Shown here: in pieces, positions 40,146 to 49,777 of the stretch
Layout: each line of letters starts with the position of its first letter
Position numbering within the stretch: position 1 is the stretch's first letter
Position numbers and translations under genes: made by a program
NCBI GenBank assembly: GCA_033763835.1
Contig: JANRJS010000041.1
Location: 1-64,000, forward strand
DNA: 64,000 bases
Reading direction: 5' to 3'
DNA from: JAPKYZ01 sp033763835
GTDB taxonomy: Bacteria; Acidobacteriota; Terriglobia; Bryobacterales; Bryobacteraceae
Notes under the pieces: generated by a model
Told to the model about the DNA's origin: nothing
What the model saw: the letters and a program-made list of their open reading frames with translations, nothing else
Database searches by the model: none

Positions 40146-43100
40146 ATGGCACTTGGTCGTGCATTCCGCGCCCTTCTCTTTTTCGGCGCCTTCCATTCGT
40201 CGATGTGGGGACAGGCGACCTCGAACGCGGGCGACGTTCGCGGATCGGTGCTCGATCCCTCGGGTGCGGCCCTTACCAATGCACGCGCTACGCTGTTCGA
40301 CGACGAGCGCGGATTCCAGCGTTCGGCGGACGTCAACTCCTCGGGCGAGTTTGTGATCACGCTGGTTCCGCCCGGCATCTACAAACTGCGCGTCGAAGCG
40401 TCCGGATTCACAACCAAGATTGTGGAGGGCGTCGAGGTGCGCGTGGGGGACGTGATCACGCAGATCGTGCAGATGTCGGTATCGTCCGTCGCAAGCGAAG
40501 TGGTGGTAACCGCCGAAGTTCAGAATGTCGAGACCGAGCGCACACAGCAAGCCAACACGATCGAGCAACGCCGCATTAATAACCTGCCGATCAATCGGCG
40601 TAACTATCTTGATTTCGCGCTGCTGGTTCCCGGCGTCGTCGAGACTACGTCGCTTGTGGACGACACCAGTTTCCGGCCTATCCAAACTCCCAATTCCGGG
40701 TTGAGTTTCGGCGGATCGAACGGGCGCGGCAACGGCTTCTTCATCGACGGTCTCGAAAACTACCAGAACTCCGGCGGCGTGCGTCCTAGCGTGTCGCAGG
40801 AAGCGGCGCAGGAATTTCAGATCAATCGCAACAGCTTCTCCGCCGAGTTCGGCAACGCATCCGGCGGCGTGATTAACATCATTACGAAGTCCGGCTCGAA
40901 CGAGTGGCACGGCAATTTGTTCGGGTTCATCCGGCATCGCAGCATCCAGGCCCGGAACTACTTCGACCCCGCAAAGTCCGGATTCACGCGTTCTCAGGCC
41001 GGTGGAACGCTCGGAGGCGCTCTCAAGAAGGACACCACCTTCGCCTTTCTCGCTTACGAGCGGCTCGACCGTCACGAAACCAACTTCGTTCCTCTTCTGC
41101 AAGACCGCAGCGCCTTTACTTCGGTGACGCCTTCGCAGGACGCCCTGTTGCGCTTTCTGCAAGGCACGGGGAATCCGAATCTCGTCGGTCTCGCACAAGT
41201 AGGGCGCGCGGCGCTGATCCCGGCAAACAATCCGGCCGTCGCTCAGTTGTTCAACGCCAACAGCGGAACCTTCCCGTTCGGCGAGCGCCTCAATACGATT
41301 TCGCTTCGGCTCGACCACCGCTTCAACGAAAACCACAACGTCTTTTTCCGCTCTAACTCGACGTTCAACTTTCAGGAGAACTCGGCGTTCGGCGCGCTCG
41401 ACGGCTACAATCGTGGGCGATCCATCGACATCGCGGACACCACAGCCGCACTAGGGTGGACTTACGTCGTGAGTCCTCGCTACGTGATCGATTCGCGGGT
41501 GATGTTCAACTACAACCAACTCGACGTGATACCCACGGATCGCAATGGGCCGGAGATCAATATCAACGGCTTCGGATTTTTCGGCCGGCAGATTTTTCTT
41601 CCGTTCGACGGCATCGAGCGGCACTACCAGGTTTTGCAGAATCACACCGTGATCAGCGGCAATCACACGGCGAAGATCGGCTACGACATCAATCCGGTTC
41701 GCAACAACAACCTCTCGGAGACGTTTTTCGGCGGACGCTTCTCGTTCACGCCGCAGATTCCACTGGCGCTGGTCTTGCAGTCCGCTTCGGGAGACCCCAC
41801 ACTGCCGCAACAGTTAGTCGCGCTGCTCACCGCGTCTGGCCGGCAGGATCTGATCCCGGCGATCAGCGCTCCTGTGACATCGTTGCAAGCTTACGCGCTC
41901 AATCTCCCGGCGTTGTATCAACAGGGCTTTGGCGACCCGAACTACACCATTCGCATCGGCCGCTACAACTTCTTCATTCAAGACACTTGGAAAGTGACGC
42001 CTCGTCTCACGCTCAACTATGGAATCCGTTATGAGTTAGAGCGGCACAATCCCGTCGTTCCGCGCGACTGGGATAACTTCGGCCCGCGCTTCGGCTTTGC
42101 CTGGTCGCCGTTCCGCAACGGGCGCACCGCCGTTCGCGGCGGCTACGGGATGTACTACTCACAGGTGAATTCGCAGATTGCCGGCGTCGCCGATCCGCTC
42201 AATGGGGTCATCATCAATCAAGTGCTGGCGACGGCGAGCAGTCCGGCGTTCGGATCCACTCAGACGTCGATTAGCATCTACCAGTCTCTGCTAAGGCAAG
42301 GCATCATCGGGACGCGGGCGATTACTCGCGAAGATCTCAATCGCTTAGGAATCGGCATTCGACCCGGCAATCCCGGTTCCGTAGTCTTCGGTATGGACCG
42401 CGAGTTTGAGAATCCTTGGGCGCACCAGGCGAGCTTCGAAATCGAGCACGGGGTCGGGCCCTGGGCGATTAGCGTGGGCTACAACTTCAATCGCGCGGCG
42501 CATCTCGCTCGGATTCTCGGCAAGAACGTTCGCTACACCGGGCAGCGTTTGCCCGACGGGCGGCCGACTTTCGAGCGTATTAATCCGGCGATCTTGCAGT
42601 TGAATATTTTCGAGTCGAGCGCAAATAGCTTCTATCACGCGGGGATGTTGCAAATAACGCGGCGCTTCCAGCGCGGGCTGTCGCTCAACGCGAGCTACAC
42701 TTTCTCCCGCGCCATCGACGAATCCACGGACTTCAATTCCGACTATTCGCCCAACGACCAATTGAACGCCCGCGCCGAGCGCGGTCTGTCGCCGTTTCAC
42801 CAAAAGCACCGCTTCGTGATGAGCGCCGTGTATCAGGCGCAAAGCCGGAACGCCTTCCTTAAGGACTGGAATATCGCGCCGATCGTTCAATACAACTCCT
42901 GGCGGCCTTTCAACGTGCTCACCGGCGCCGATTTACCCACGGGCGGCGATACCTACACGACGAACAAACGCCCGGCGCATCTCGGCCGCAACGCCGGACA
43001 AGGTCCGGACTTTTTTGCCATCGACATGCGCCTGTCGCGCCGGTTTCCCTGGGGCGAGCGCCGCTTTGTCGAATTCATCGCGGAAGGCTTCAATTTGCTG

Positions 43101-43265
43101 AACCGCACGAATTTCCGGTCGATCAACAACATCGTCGGCGAAGTGCCATATCAATCGCTCGGTTCGCCGATCGTGGGCAACCGCGGACCGGCCTCCACAC
43201 CGCTCGCGTTCACCAGCGCGCAGAACCCGCGGCAGTTCCAGTTCGGATTGAAGATCAACTTCTAG
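40146..43265 (+). CDS. TonB-dependent receptor, Oar-like, with carboxypeptidase-regulatory domain
   Basis: A 1039-residue outer-membrane receptor. A signal peptide is followed by a carboxypeptidase regulatory-like beta sandwich (about 28-110, GDVRGSVLDPSGAAL). A plug-like region (about 115-245) contains INNLPINRRNYLDFALLVPGV and the ASGGVINIITKSG signature, and a large beta barrel completes it. The last residue is Phe (FGLKINF), the usual barrel-insertion signal. It is divergent from the ceramidase gene by 38 bases. It probably imports large or complex substrates using TonB energy. No SusD partner is next to it, as expected for this acidobacterial type. Confidence 0.92.
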   Translation: MALGRAFRALLFFGAFHSSMWGQATSNAGDVRGSVLDPSGAALTNARATLFDDERGFQRSADVNSSGEFVITLVPPGIYKLRVEASGFTTKIVEGVEVRVGDVITQIVQMSVSSVASEVVVTAEVQNVETERTQQANTIEQRRINNLPINRRNYLDFALLVPGVVETTSLVDDTSFRPIQTPNSGLSFGGSNGRGNGFFIDGLENYQNSGGVRPSVSQEAAQEFQINRNSFSAEFGNASGGVINIITKSGSNEWHGNLFGFIRHRSIQARNYFDPAKSGFTRSQAGGTLGGALKKDTTFAFLAYERLDRHETNFVPLLQDRSAFTSVTPSQDALLRFLQGTGNPNLVGLAQVGRAALIPANNPAVAQLFNANSGTFPFGERLNTISLRLDHRFNENHNVFFRSNSTFNFQENSAFGALDGYNRGRSIDIADTTAALGWTYVVSPRYVIDSRVMFNYNQLDVIPTDRNGPEININGFGFFGRQIFLPFDGIERHYQVLQNHTVISGNHTAKIGYDINPVRNNNLSETFFGGRFSFTPQIPLALVLQSASGDPTLPQQLVALLTASGRQDLIPAISAPVTSLQAYALNLPALYQQGFGDPNYTIRIGRYNFFIQDTWKVTPRLTLNYGIRYELERHNPVVPRDWDNFGPRFGFAWSPFRNGRTAVRGGYGMYYSQVNSQIAGVADPLNGVIINQVLATASSPAFGSTQTSISIYQSLLRQGIIGTRAITREDLNRLGIGIRPGNPGSVVFGMDREFENPWAHQASFEIEHGVGPWAISVGYNFNRAAHLARILGKNVRYTGQRLPDGRPTFERINPAILQLNIFESSANSFYHAGMLQITRRFQRGLSLNASYTFSRAIDESTDFNSDYSPNDQLNARAERGLSPFHQKHRFVMSAVYQAQSRNAFLKDWNIAPIVQYNSWRPFNVLTGADLPTGGDTYTTNKRPAHLGRNAGQGPDFFAIDMRLSRRFPWGERRFVEFIAEGFNLLNRTNFRSINNIVGEVPYQSLGSPIVGNRGPASTPLAFTSAQNPRQFQFGLKINF

Positions 43266-43279
43266 CTACACTGGCCATC

Positions 43280-44236
43280 GTGAATAAACTCCGCTGGGGC
43301 GCGCTCGGTGTCTCGAAGTTCGCGATGACCAAGTTGTTGCCCGCCACGCAAAAGAGCGAGCGCAACATCGTAACCGCCATCGCTTCTCGCGAACTCAGTC
43401 GCGCGCGCGCCGCCGCCAATGAGATCGGCGCGGAGAAAGCCTACGGGAGTTACGAAGAGCTACTCGCCGACGCGGACATCGACGTCGTCTACAACCCGCT
43501 GCCGAATCATCTCCACGTGCCGTGGTCCATCCGCGCGGCGGATGCCGGCAAGCATGTGTTGTGCGAGAAGCCCCTTGGTCTCGACGCAGCCGAGGTGGAG
43601 CGCCTAATCGCCGTTCGCGACCGCCACCGCGTCACCATCGGCGAAGCGTTTATGGTGCGCACGCATCCGCAGTGGGTTCGTACCGTAGCCGCCGTGCGCG
43701 CGGGCGAGATCGGCGACCTGCGTTCGATGTCGATGGCGTTCGCTTATCACAACGTCGACGCGGCCAACATTCGCAATCGCGCCGATATCGGCGGAGGCGC
43801 GCTGATGGACATCGGCTGTTATCCGATCCATCTCGCGCGCTGGATTTTCGGGACGGAGCCAATCCGATCCCACGCGGCGATGGATCGCGACCCCGCATTC
43901 GGTACCGATCGCCTCACTACGGCCGTACTCGATTTCGGAGGCGGGCATGCCTCGTTCACCGTTTCGACGCAGGCCGCGCCATACCAACGGACACTGATCT
44001 TCGGGAGCAGGGGCCGCATCGAGGTGGAGATTCCAGTGAACGCGCCGCCCGACGCACCGACGCGCATCTGGGTGAACGGCGTCGAAGAGTTGTTCCCCGT
44101 CTGCGATCAGTACACGATCCAAGCGGACGAGTTCGCGCGCGCTATTCGCGGCGAACGCGAAGTTCCCGTGCCGCTCGAAGATTCGCTCGGAAACATGCGC
44201 GCGATCGACGCTCTGCTCGCCTCCGCCCGACTCTGA
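43280..44236 (+). CDS. Gfo/Idh/MocA family oxidoreductase
   Basis: A 318-residue NAD(P)-dependent dehydrogenase. The Rossmann start is RWGALGVSKFAMTKLLP; VLCEKPLGLDAAE contains the conserved EKP Lys, and GGGALMDIGCYPIHLARWIFG the active-site Asp/His pair. No signal peptide is present, so it is cytoplasmic. The start is GTG, 14 bases after a TonB receptor gene. Members act on sugars, inositols or glycosides; the setting between two receptors suggests carbohydrate catabolism. Confidence 0.92.
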   Translation: MNKLRWGALGVSKFAMTKLLPATQKSERNIVTAIASRELSRARAAANEIGAEKAYGSYEELLADADIDVVYNPLPNHLHVPWSIRAADAGKHVLCEKPLGLDAAEVERLIAVRDRHRVTIGEAFMVRTHPQWVRTVAAVRAGEIGDLRSMSMAFAYHNVDAANIRNRADIGGGALMDIGCYPIHLARWIFGTEPIRSHAAMDRDPAFGTDRLTTAVLDFGGGHASFTVSTQAAPYQRTLIFGSRGRIEVEIPVNAPPDAPTRIWVNGVEELFPVCDQYTIQADEFARAIRGEREVPVPLEDSLGNMRAIDALLASARL

Positions 44237-44259
44237 TATAGTCCCGCGCGGAGGTTGTC

Positions 44260-47200
44260 ATGCTTCGTCCGCTTCTCGCTTTAGCCTTAGGGCTCGCCGT
44301 CCACGCGCAGGACTTTCGCGCCACTCTGCAAGGCACTATCACCGATCCGCAGCAAGCCAACGTCGCGAACGCGAACGTTTCTCTGCGAAACACGGAGACC
44401 GGCGTCGAACGCACGACAACCACCGACGGCGATGGCTTTTACGTCTTCCAATTCCTAACCCCGGGCACTTACTCGCTCACAGTAAAGGCATCGGGATTTC
44501 GGACCATGCAGCGCGACGGCATTACTCTTGCGCTCAGTCAGACGTTGCGCGAAGATGTCGCACTCGCGCTAGGCGACACGACGGAAACGATTCGCGTCGA
44601 GGCCAACGTCTCGACCGTCGAAACCGACTCGACCGCGCTTGGCACTGCGATCCGGAGCGAGATTCGCGACAACCTGCCGCTCAAGGGCCGTTCGTCGCTT
44701 TTCATGTTCACGCTGACGCCGGGCGTCGTGAACAATCGTTACGGCGAGGATACGCGCCCCAACGACACGATTACTAACGTTCTGTTCTCGGCGAACGGAG
44801 CGCCCGTCGCGGCGACGGACGTGTTCGTCGACGGCGTCGCCAATACCGTAAACGTCAATCGCGGCGTCAATATTTCGCAATGGGTACCCGCCGTCGATTC
44901 GATCGGCGAATTCAAGCTCGAAGTCGGGACGCTCTCCGCAGAATACGGCCGCTCCGGCGGCAGCATGACCAACATGGCGATCAAGAGCGGTACCAATCAG
45001 ATTCGCGGTACGGCGTACGAGTTTTTCCGCAATTCGAAGCTGGACGCGAATTTATTCTTCCAGCGCGGCCAAGGACGCCCGCTCGCGGCCTTTGGCGCTA
45101 ACACGTACGGCATTGCCGTGGGAGGTCCGATCTACATCCCCAAGCTGTACGACGGGCGGAACCGCACGTTCTGGTTCGCGAACTTCGAGGGCGCGAAAGA
45201 GGGCAACGGACTCGACCGCACTCTGTCCGTACCCACCGCGCGTATGCGGACTGGGGACTTTAGCGAGACCACACTCGCGATCTACGATCCTCTCTCCGTG
45301 GCCACCGTCAATGGTGTGCCCACGCGCACGCCGTTCGCGGGCAACGTGATTCCGGCCAACCGCCAGGACCCCGTTGGACGCAGCATCATGAGTTTCTACC
45401 CCACACCGAACCGAACGCCCGCCAGTGCGACGCAGCCGTGGGTGAACAACTTCGCTTTTTCCGGCAAGTGGCCGCGCGATTACAACATGTTCTCGATGAA
45501 AGTGGATCACCAAGTGTCGGAGAAGTACTCCACGTTCGTGCGAATGAACTACGGCACCGCGCTGCTGATTTTCCCTTTCGATTTCGACGGAATCGCCACC
45601 GACGGCCGGAACATCGTCAACCGTCCTCACTTCGGAGTGTCCTGGGGGAACACGTTCTTGCTGAGTTCGCGCCGCACGCTGGACGTCCGGATGGGTTATG
45701 CGCGCGCAAAGGAAAAGAACCGGCCTTACTCCGAAGAGTTCGATCCTACGAGCCTCGGCTTTCCTTCGAGCTACGTGAATAGCATGCAGGCGAAGGCGTT
45801 TCCGATTATTCGCGTAAACGGGATCGCCAACTTAGCCGGATCCACGTATGTCGAAGATCCCGGTTACACCTATACGCTCCAGCCCAACTTCGCGGAGCAG
45901 CGCGGCAAGCACTTGCTGAAGTACGGCGCCGACCTTCGCTTGCTTTACGGCAACTTCTTCCGCAATACAACGCCGGGCGGCAGCTTCAGCTTCACGAACG
46001 CCTGGACCAACGGCCCGCGCGCCGATCAACCGGTCGCGGCCAGCGGCTTCCCGCTTGCGTCGCTGCTGCTGGGCACTCCGGCGTCCGGCACGATTGAGCA
46101 GAACACCGGCGTTTCGATTCTCAACAAGTATTACGGTTTCTTCGTGCAGGACGACTGGCGGATTACCTCGCGGCTGACGCTGAATCTGGGCCTGCGATAC
46201 GAGTTCGAGACTCCGCGCACGGAGCGCTACGACCGCGCCACTCGCGGATTCGATCGCGCCGCCCGCTACAACATCGGCTCCATTCCCGCGCAGGGAGGGT
46301 TGGTCTACGCGGGTGTGAACGGTCTGCCGCGCGGCATCTACGACAACGACACCAACAATTTCGCGCCGCGCATCGGCCTCGCGTGGTCGCTCTCGCAGAA
46401 GACGGTGTTTCGCGCAGGCTACGCGCTGAATTACGTACCGATCGTCGGTTCGGTCGATCCCGTGGGTTACTCGGTCTCGACGCCGATGGTAGTTTCGGAC
46501 AACGGCATCGACATTCGCAACCGTTTGTCCAACCCCTTCCCGCAGGGCCAATTGACTCCCGTGGGCAACTCGCAAGGCTTGCAAACGCTGCTCGGCCAGA
46601 ACATTTCCTTCGTCGAGCCTGGCGACCGCACGCCGATCTATCACACCTGGAACGCGAACCTTCAGCGACAGCTCTTTTCTGGATCGCTGCTGCAAGTCGG
46701 CTACATTGGCGGGCGCGGCCTGCACCTGACCAGCGAAGTGTCGATCGGCAACAACATTACCGAGAATCTTAATCAAACCGATCCGAGGTTTCTGTCGCTA
46801 GGCGCCGGTCTCAACGAAGTGGTGAACAATCCGTACTTTGGCTTGATCGCTTCGGGGCCGCTGTCGGGCCGCACCGTACAGCGTCAACAGCTACTTCGCC
46901 CCTATCCGCAGTTCGGCAACATTACCCGGAACCTGCCCGCGTTCGGCAACTCGTCGTATCACTCGCTGCAGGTGAAGTTCGAGACGCGTGCGTGGAAAGG
47001 GCTCACATCGATCATTTCCTACACGCTATCGAAGAACCTCACCGATGTGAGTCCCTATCAGAACACGTACAACCGGCGGATCGAGCGCGCTCCGGCGGCT
47101 TTCGACGTACCGCAGCGGTTGACAACCACCATCAGTTGGGACGTACCGGTGGGACGCGGCCGGGCCTTCGGCGGACAAATGCATCGGGCGCTCGACGCGG

Positions 47201-47667
47201 TGGCGGGCGGATGGAATATCGCGATGTTCAACACGTTCCAATCGGGCTTCCCGCTGAGTTTCGGGACCAACGCCAATACGCTGTTCCTCACCGGCGCGGG
47301 CGGCCAGCGGCCCAACGTAATCGGCGATCCGAACGAGGGAATCTCGGGCTCCGTCAACAGCCGCTTAAATCGTTACTTCAATACCGCCGCGTTCGCGCAA
47401 CCGGCGAATTTCACCTTCGGCAATGCCCCCGCGCGCGCCTCGTGGCTACGCAATCCGGGCATGGACAATTGGAACCTCACGCTCACCAAGACTTTCACGA
47501 TTACCGAGCGGCTCAAGCTCAATCTGCGCGGATCGTCGTTCAACTTGATGAATCACCCGGTGTTCGCCGGTCCGAACACGACGTTCGGAGTGGCGCAATT
47601 CGGCGTGATCAGCGCGCAGGCGAATATCAGCCGGCAACACGAGATCGTGCTTCGGCTGCAATTTTAG
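44260..47667 (+). CDS. TonB-dependent receptor, Oar-like, with carboxypeptidase-regulatory domain
   Basis: An 1135-residue outer-membrane receptor. The signal peptide LRPLLALALGLAVHA precedes a regulatory beta sandwich (FRATLQGTITDPQQANV, about 20-105). The plug-like region has IRDNLPLKGRSSLFMFTLTPGV and GGSMTNMAIKSGTNQIRG, followed by a large barrel ending in Phe (IVLRLQF). A GGAGG lies 7 bases upstream of the ATG. The gene ends 41 bases inside the convergent siroheme methyltransferase gene. It is a paralogue of the receptor at 40146, diverged well beyond recent duplication. Confidence 0.92.
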   Translation: MLRPLLALALGLAVHAQDFRATLQGTITDPQQANVANANVSLRNTETGVERTTTTDGDGFYVFQFLTPGTYSLTVKASGFRTMQRDGITLALSQTLREDVALALGDTTETIRVEANVSTVETDSTALGTAIRSEIRDNLPLKGRSSLFMFTLTPGVVNNRYGEDTRPNDTITNVLFSANGAPVAATDVFVDGVANTVNVNRGVNISQWVPAVDSIGEFKLEVGTLSAEYGRSGGSMTNMAIKSGTNQIRGTAYEFFRNSKLDANLFFQRGQGRPLAAFGANTYGIAVGGPIYIPKLYDGRNRTFWFANFEGAKEGNGLDRTLSVPTARMRTGDFSETTLAIYDPLSVATVNGVPTRTPFAGNVIPANRQDPVGRSIMSFYPTPNRTPASATQPWVNNFAFSGKWPRDYNMFSMKVDHQVSEKYSTFVRMNYGTALLIFPFDFDGIATDGRNIVNRPHFGVSWGNTFLLSSRRTLDVRMGYARAKEKNRPYSEEFDPTSLGFPSSYVNSMQAKAFPIIRVNGIANLAGSTYVEDPGYTYTLQPNFAEQRGKHLLKYGADLRLLYGNFFRNTTPGGSFSFTNAWTNGPRADQPVAASGFPLASLLLGTPASGTIEQNTGVSILNKYYGFFVQDDWRITSRLTLNLGLRYEFETPRTERYDRATRGFDRAARYNIGSIPAQGGLVYAGVNGLPRGIYDNDTNNFAPRIGLAWSLSQKTVFRAGYALNYVPIVGSVDPVGYSVSTPMVVSDNGIDIRNRLSNPFPQGQLTPVGNSQGLQTLLGQNISFVEPGDRTPIYHTWNANLQRQLFSGSLLQVGYIGGRGLHLTSEVSIGNNITENLNQTDPRFLSLGAGLNEVVNNPYFGLIASGPLSGRTVQRQQLLRPYPQFGNITRNLPAFGNSSYHSLQVKFETRAWKGLTSIISYTLSKNLTDVSPYQNTYNRRIERAPAAFDVPQRLTTTISWDVPVGRGRAFGGQMHRALDAVAGGWNIAMFNTFQSGFPLSFGTNANTLFLTGAGGQRPNVIGDPNEGISGSVNSRLNRYFNTAAFAQPANFTFGNAPARASWLRNPGMDNWNLTLTKTFTITERLKLNLRGSSFNLMNHPVFAGPNTTFGVAQFGVISAQANISRQHEIVLRLQF

Positions 47668-48382
47668 ACGCCGCGCCGAGCGCGACGACTTCGCCGATCA
47701 CCCACACGGCCGGCGCTTCTACGTCGAGCGAGCCCACTTCGTCGAGAGTGCCGTACAAACGGCGCTCCGTCGGTGTGGACGCTCGTTCGATGAACGCGAC
47801 CGGTTGATCCGCCGGCAGTCCCGCACGGATCAGAGCGCGGGCGATCTCCGCCCGGTGCTTCACACCCATCAGAACGATCAACGTGTCGATGTTGGCGTAC
47901 GCGGACCAGTCTTGGAGCACGCCCTCTCGCCCATGTCCGGTGACGATCGCGAACGATCGGGCCACACCTCGATAAGTGAGCGGAATCCCGGCGAGTTCCG
48001 GCGCGGCCAGCGCGGAGCTGATTCCGGGTACCACCTCTACTTCGCAGCCCGCCTCGATCAATTCGGCCAGTTCTTCGCCGCCGCGCGCGAACACCATCGG
48101 GTCACCGGACTTCAGCCGGACGACGCTGCGGTAGCGGTGCGAATATTCGATCAGCATCGGCACGATCCGGCGCTGCACTTCGCATTGCTGCCCTTCATCT
48201 TTACCGACATCGACGAATTCGGCGCGCGGATTCACGCACGCCAGCACTTCCGCCGAAATCAAACGGTCGTAAAGGACCACATCCGCCGCTTGCAGGACGC
48301 GCAATGCTTTAACGGTCAGCAAATCCGGATCGCCCGGACCGCCGCCCACCAGATAAATCACAGACCGCCGATCCCCTTCCAT
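47627..48382 (-). CDS. cobA: Uroporphyrinogen-III C-methyltransferase (SUMT)
   Basis: A 251-residue SUMT, making precorrin-2 for sirohaem (sulfite reductase cofactor) or cobalamin. VIYLVGGGPGDPDLLTVKAL is the SAM-binding start, VLYDRLIS and VRLKSGDPMVFARGGEE are the diagnostic loops, and GIPLTYRGVARSF and VLMGVKH follow. ATG at 48382 gives the family-standard N-terminus. The 5' end overlaps the TauE/SafE gene by 25 bases, placing it last in the sulfate assimilation operon, so sirohaem is the probable destination. The 3' end overlaps the receptor gene. Confidence 0.93.
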   Translation of the reverse strand: MEGDRRSVIYLVGGGPGDPDLLTVKALRVLQAADVVLYDRLISAEVLACVNPRAEFVDVGKDEGQQCEVQRRIVPMLIEYSHRYRSVVRLKSGDPMVFARGGEELAELIEAGCEVEVVPGISSALAAPELAGIPLTYRGVARSFAIVTGHGREGVLQDWSAYANIDTLIVLMGVKHRAEIARALIRAGLPADQPVAFIERASTPTERRLYGTLDEVGSLDVEAPAVWVIGEVVALGAASKIAAEARSRVAG

Positions 48383-49113
48383 AACAACTGCCCGCCCAGG
48401 AAGACCAAGAATCCCGTGAGCGCGTAACGCAGGGTGCGCGAGGGGAGCCACGTCGCGAGCCACGATCCGGCCAGCGCGCCAAACACCCCCCCGGCGATCA
48501 GTTTGCCGGCGAGCGCCATATCGACGCCGCCCATTGCGAAATGCACGCCGCCGCCCAGCATCGCCACCGCCCAGCCGAACAACATGTCCGTCCCCACGAT
48601 GGTGGAAGCTTCGAGCGTCGTCGCATTCATCAATAGCAGGCTGCCCAGCGCGCCCGCGCCCGCCGAAGAAAATCCGACTTCAAGGCCGATCGGAAACGTC
48701 GCCAACGGCAGCATCTTCGGGCGGTCGGAGCCGCGCATCGCCCGCTTACCCCATAGCATCCGCGCCAGTGTCAACCCCGCGATCACCACAATTGTCGAGC
48801 CAACCAATGTCAGCACCGCGGGCTCCAAGTTCCGCTTCGACAGCCGCCCCAGAAGAAGCGAACCCGCCAGCACTCCGGGCAATCCACCCAGTAACAACCG
48901 GCCCAACGTCTTCCAATCGACGCTTTTGCGGACGATGTACATCGGCGCGGCGACCATTTTGGTCACGGTGACGAACAGTAGCGAAGTGCCCACCGCCTCC
49001 ACGGCCGGAACGCCGAAAAACAGGATCAAGGCCGGAGCCATCAGCGCCCCGCCGCCCATGCCCGTCATGCCTACGGCGATCGCGATTACGAAGCCCGCCA
49101 AGCTCTCCATCAT
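48358..49113 (-). CDS. TauE/SafE family sulfite exporter or sulfate permease-like protein
   Basis: A 251-residue membrane protein of PF01925 with about eight helices. GMTGMGGGALMAPALILFFG near the N-terminus and VGFSSAGAGALGSLLLM in the middle are the two family repeats. ATG at 49113 overlaps the cysH stop (ATGA). In this operon it could export excess sulfite or, like the CysZ of Corynebacterium, bring in sulfate; the sequence does not decide. Confidence 0.9.
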   Translation of the reverse strand: MMESLAGFVIAIAVGMTGMGGGALMAPALILFFGVPAVEAVGTSLLFVTVTKMVAAPMYIVRKSVDWKTLGRLLLGGLPGVLAGSLLLGRLSKRNLEPAVLTLVGSTIVVIAGLTLARMLWGKRAMRGSDRPKMLPLATFPIGLEVGFSSAGAGALGSLLLMNATTLEASTIVGTDMLFGWAVAMLGGGVHFAMGGVDMALAGKLIAGGVFGALAGSWLATWLPSRTLRYALTGFLVFLGGQLLWKGIGGL

Positions 49114-49775
49114 GCGGTTACCACCACAGCCGGAGCTTCGATATGAATCCCGCATTCGAGCTTTTTGCCGCCCCAGCGGCCGGAACGCAGATCATCGCCG
49201 TCGGGCGGCGCGGTGCACGGCTGGCAACCGATCGAGGTGTAACCCCGGTCGTACAGCGACAAGTGTGGAATCTCGTGAATCGTCATATACGCCCAAACGT
49301 CTTTCCAGGTCCAGTCGAACAACGGACTGACCTTCGTCAGAATCTTGCCGGACGGGAGGCGGTGAGAACCGAAGGCTTCGAGGCCCGCGCGCGTGGGCGA
49401 CTGCTCACGCCGCAGTCCGGTGAACCACACGTCGTAGTCCTCTAGTGTACGAAATAGCGGCTCCACTTTGCGGATTCCACAGCACCGGTCGGGCTGAAGG
49501 ACGTAGAGTTTACCCAACTGACCCTCTTGCTCGGCGACGGTCACCTTGGGCATGGCATCTACGAGGTTCAAGTTCCACAGACGGACCATCCTGTCGCGGT
49601 AGGCGTAAGTCTCCGGAAAGTGATAGCCGGTTTCGAGAAACACTACCGGGATGGAGGGATCGATGCGCCGGATATAATCGAGCGCGACCATGTCTTCGGC
49701 TTGAAAACTGCAAGTGAAGGCGGCGTTCGCGCTCTCCGCGAGAGCTTGTTCGACAATCGGCTCGGGATCACTCAT
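49110..49775 (-). CDS. cysH: Phosphoadenylyl/adenylyl-sulfate reductase
   Basis: A 221-residue reductase giving sulfite from activated sulfate. FSFQAEDMVALDYI-like PP-loop region (CSFQAED), FLETGYHFPETY, then DRCCGIRKVEPL (Cys 98, 99) and GCQPCT (Cys 184, 187) are ligands of a [4Fe-4S] cluster. ECGIH near the C-terminus (Cys 208) is catalytic. The CC...CxxC cluster motif indicates the APS-reducing type rather than the cluster-free PAPS form, consistent with the absence of a cysC gene nearby. It follows cysD by 2 bases. Confidence 0.93.
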   Translation of the reverse strand: MSDPEPIVEQALAESANAAFTCSFQAEDMVALDYIRRIDPSIPVVFLETGYHFPETYAYRDRMVRLWNLNLVDAMPKVTVAEQEGQLGKLYVLQPDRCCGIRKVEPLFRTLEDYDVWFTGLRREQSPTRAGLEAFGSHRLPSGKILTKVSPLFDWTWKDVWAYMTIHEIPHLSLYDRGYTSIGCQPCTAPPDGDDLRSGRWGGKKLECGIHIEAPAVVVTA

Positions 49776-49777
49776 GT

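Noticed and set aside
40116..41336. Antisense frame of about 400 codons within the first TonB receptor gene
   Set aside because: Shadow of the receptor frame; no domain and no ribosome binding site.
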